12,926 nt of DNA from DATDVD01 sp035290065. Its GTDB lineage: Bacteria > Pseudomonadota > Gammaproteobacteria > Coxiellales > Coxiellaceae. Of the stretch, positions 12,501-12,926 are shown in pieces (the first letter of the stretch is position 1; each line of letters begins with the position of its first letter). The notes under the pieces are model-generated. The model was not told the DNA's origin and did no database searches. It was given only the letters and a program-made list of their open reading frames with translations. A program made the translations under genes and the position numbers. The stretch covers positions 1 through 12,926 of the forward strand of contig DATDVD010000133.1 in assembly GCA_035290065.1 (NCBI GenBank). The letters are read 5' to 3'.

Positions 12501-12926
12501 TTCACAAGATACGTTTATTAGGCCGAAGTGGACTTACCTTTTGTTATCAGGTGGGCCGCGCCGGTATTTTTTTAATGCGAGTGTTGACGAAATTGCCTCG
12601 TCGACAACAAGGGTGGGAAGCGTTATGCACCCAATTGTATCAAGTGGGTATTTTATCGTTAGCCATTATTTTGTTATCCGCTACTTTTATTGGAATGGTG
12701 GTTGCGTTACAAGGATTTAACACGCTTCAAAAATTTGGAGCAGAGCAAGAGCTCGGCCAACTCATTGCCCTATCTGTCACGCGGGAGTTAGCGCCTGTTG
12801 TCACCGCTTTATTATTTGCAGGCCGTGCGGGCTCTGCGTTAACCGCAGAAATTGGATTAATGAGTGCTACGGAACAGCTCGACTGCATGCAAATGATGGC
12901 CGTCGATCCGTTATGGCGCGTTATTT
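12485..12926 (+). CDS. mlaE: MlaE, permease of the Mla transporter (partial, runs off the window)
   Basis: Inner-membrane permease of MlaFEDB. The first 147 codons are present. The translation begins MLHDIIHKIRLLGRSG with a GTG start and contains the family hallmarks: QLYQVGILSLAI, the membrane stretch LSATFIGMVVALQGF, then ALSVTRELAPVVTALLFAGR and AGSALTAEIGLMSATEQL, closing with MMAVDPLWRVI at the edge, all close to E. coli MlaE. It overlaps mlaF by 16 nt in another frame. GAGGA (12471-12475), 9 nt before the GTG, is a plausible ribosome-binding site. It was identified by translating the sequence directly, since no stop lies inside the window. mlaD, mlaC and mlaB probably follow outside. 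Confidence 0.95.
   Translation, partial: MLHDIIHKIRLLGRSGLTFCYQVGRAGIFLMRVLTKLPRRQQGWEALCTQLYQVGILSLAIILLSATFIGMVVALQGFNTLQKFGAEQELGQLIALSVTRELAPVVTALLFAGRAGSALTAEIGLMSATEQLDCMQMMAVDPLWRVI

Noticed and set aside
1..12926. CRISPR array, tRNA, rRNA, insertion sequence or toxin-antitoxin pair
   Set aside because: No regularly spaced direct repeats, cloverleaf-type sequence, transposase or small paired toxin genes were seen on either strand.

Overview
The window is a stretch of chromosome from a gammaproteobacterium with moderately AT-leaning DNA. Every recognisable gene is a conserved housekeeping gene. The gene content and order (clpX-lon, and a compact kdsD-lptC-lptB-hpf-HPr block divergent from mlaFE) fit a gammaproteobacterium with a reduced cluster. 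A PmrA-like tandem TTAAT box in front of an orphan membrane protein points towards Legionellales/Coxiellaceae-type intracellular bacteria. The assignment to gammaproteobacteria is fairly firm; the narrower placement is inference.

Left part (1-5330, + strand): a composite palindromic repeat (1-72) is followed by a promoter and a leader of about 95 nt, then clpX, lon and pmbA (tldE). clpX and lon overlap by one base (TGATG), and lon is separated from pmbA by about 31 nt. This looks like a protein-quality-control operon: the ClpX unfoldase, the Lon protease, and the TldE half of the TldD/TldE metalloprotease. The gap at 5331-5727 holds coding-like but stop-interrupted debris on the - strand and then an AT-rich promoter region.

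Middle (5728-8712, + strand): a single 994-residue protein with about 13 predicted membrane segments, disordered low-complexity ends and hydrophilic loops. I do not recognise its family. Its promoter carries two 9-bp TTAAT half-sites with an 11-bp period just upstream of a perfect TATAAT. This matches, as I remember it, the PmrA box that controls Dot/Icm secretion genes and effectors in Legionella and Coxiella. This gene and its promoter are the best candidate for something undescribed here.

Right part (8709-11578, - strand): kdsD, lptC, lptB, hpf and an HPr-family gene lie in a tight operon (two 4-nt ATGA overlaps, then gaps of 12 and 4 nt). It joins Kdo/LPS synthesis and export to ribosome hibernation and a PTS-type phosphocarrier. 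Compared with the E. coli block it lacks kdsC, lptA, rpoN, ptsN and rapZ. Its last gene overlaps the stop codon of the 994-residue gene head-on.

Far right (11679-12926, + strand): mlaF and the start of mlaE, the ATPase and permease of the Mla phospholipid transporter, run off the window. About 100 bp between kdsD and mlaF contain overlapping divergent promoters. LPS export and outer-membrane lipid asymmetry are thus arranged back to back, as in E. coli.
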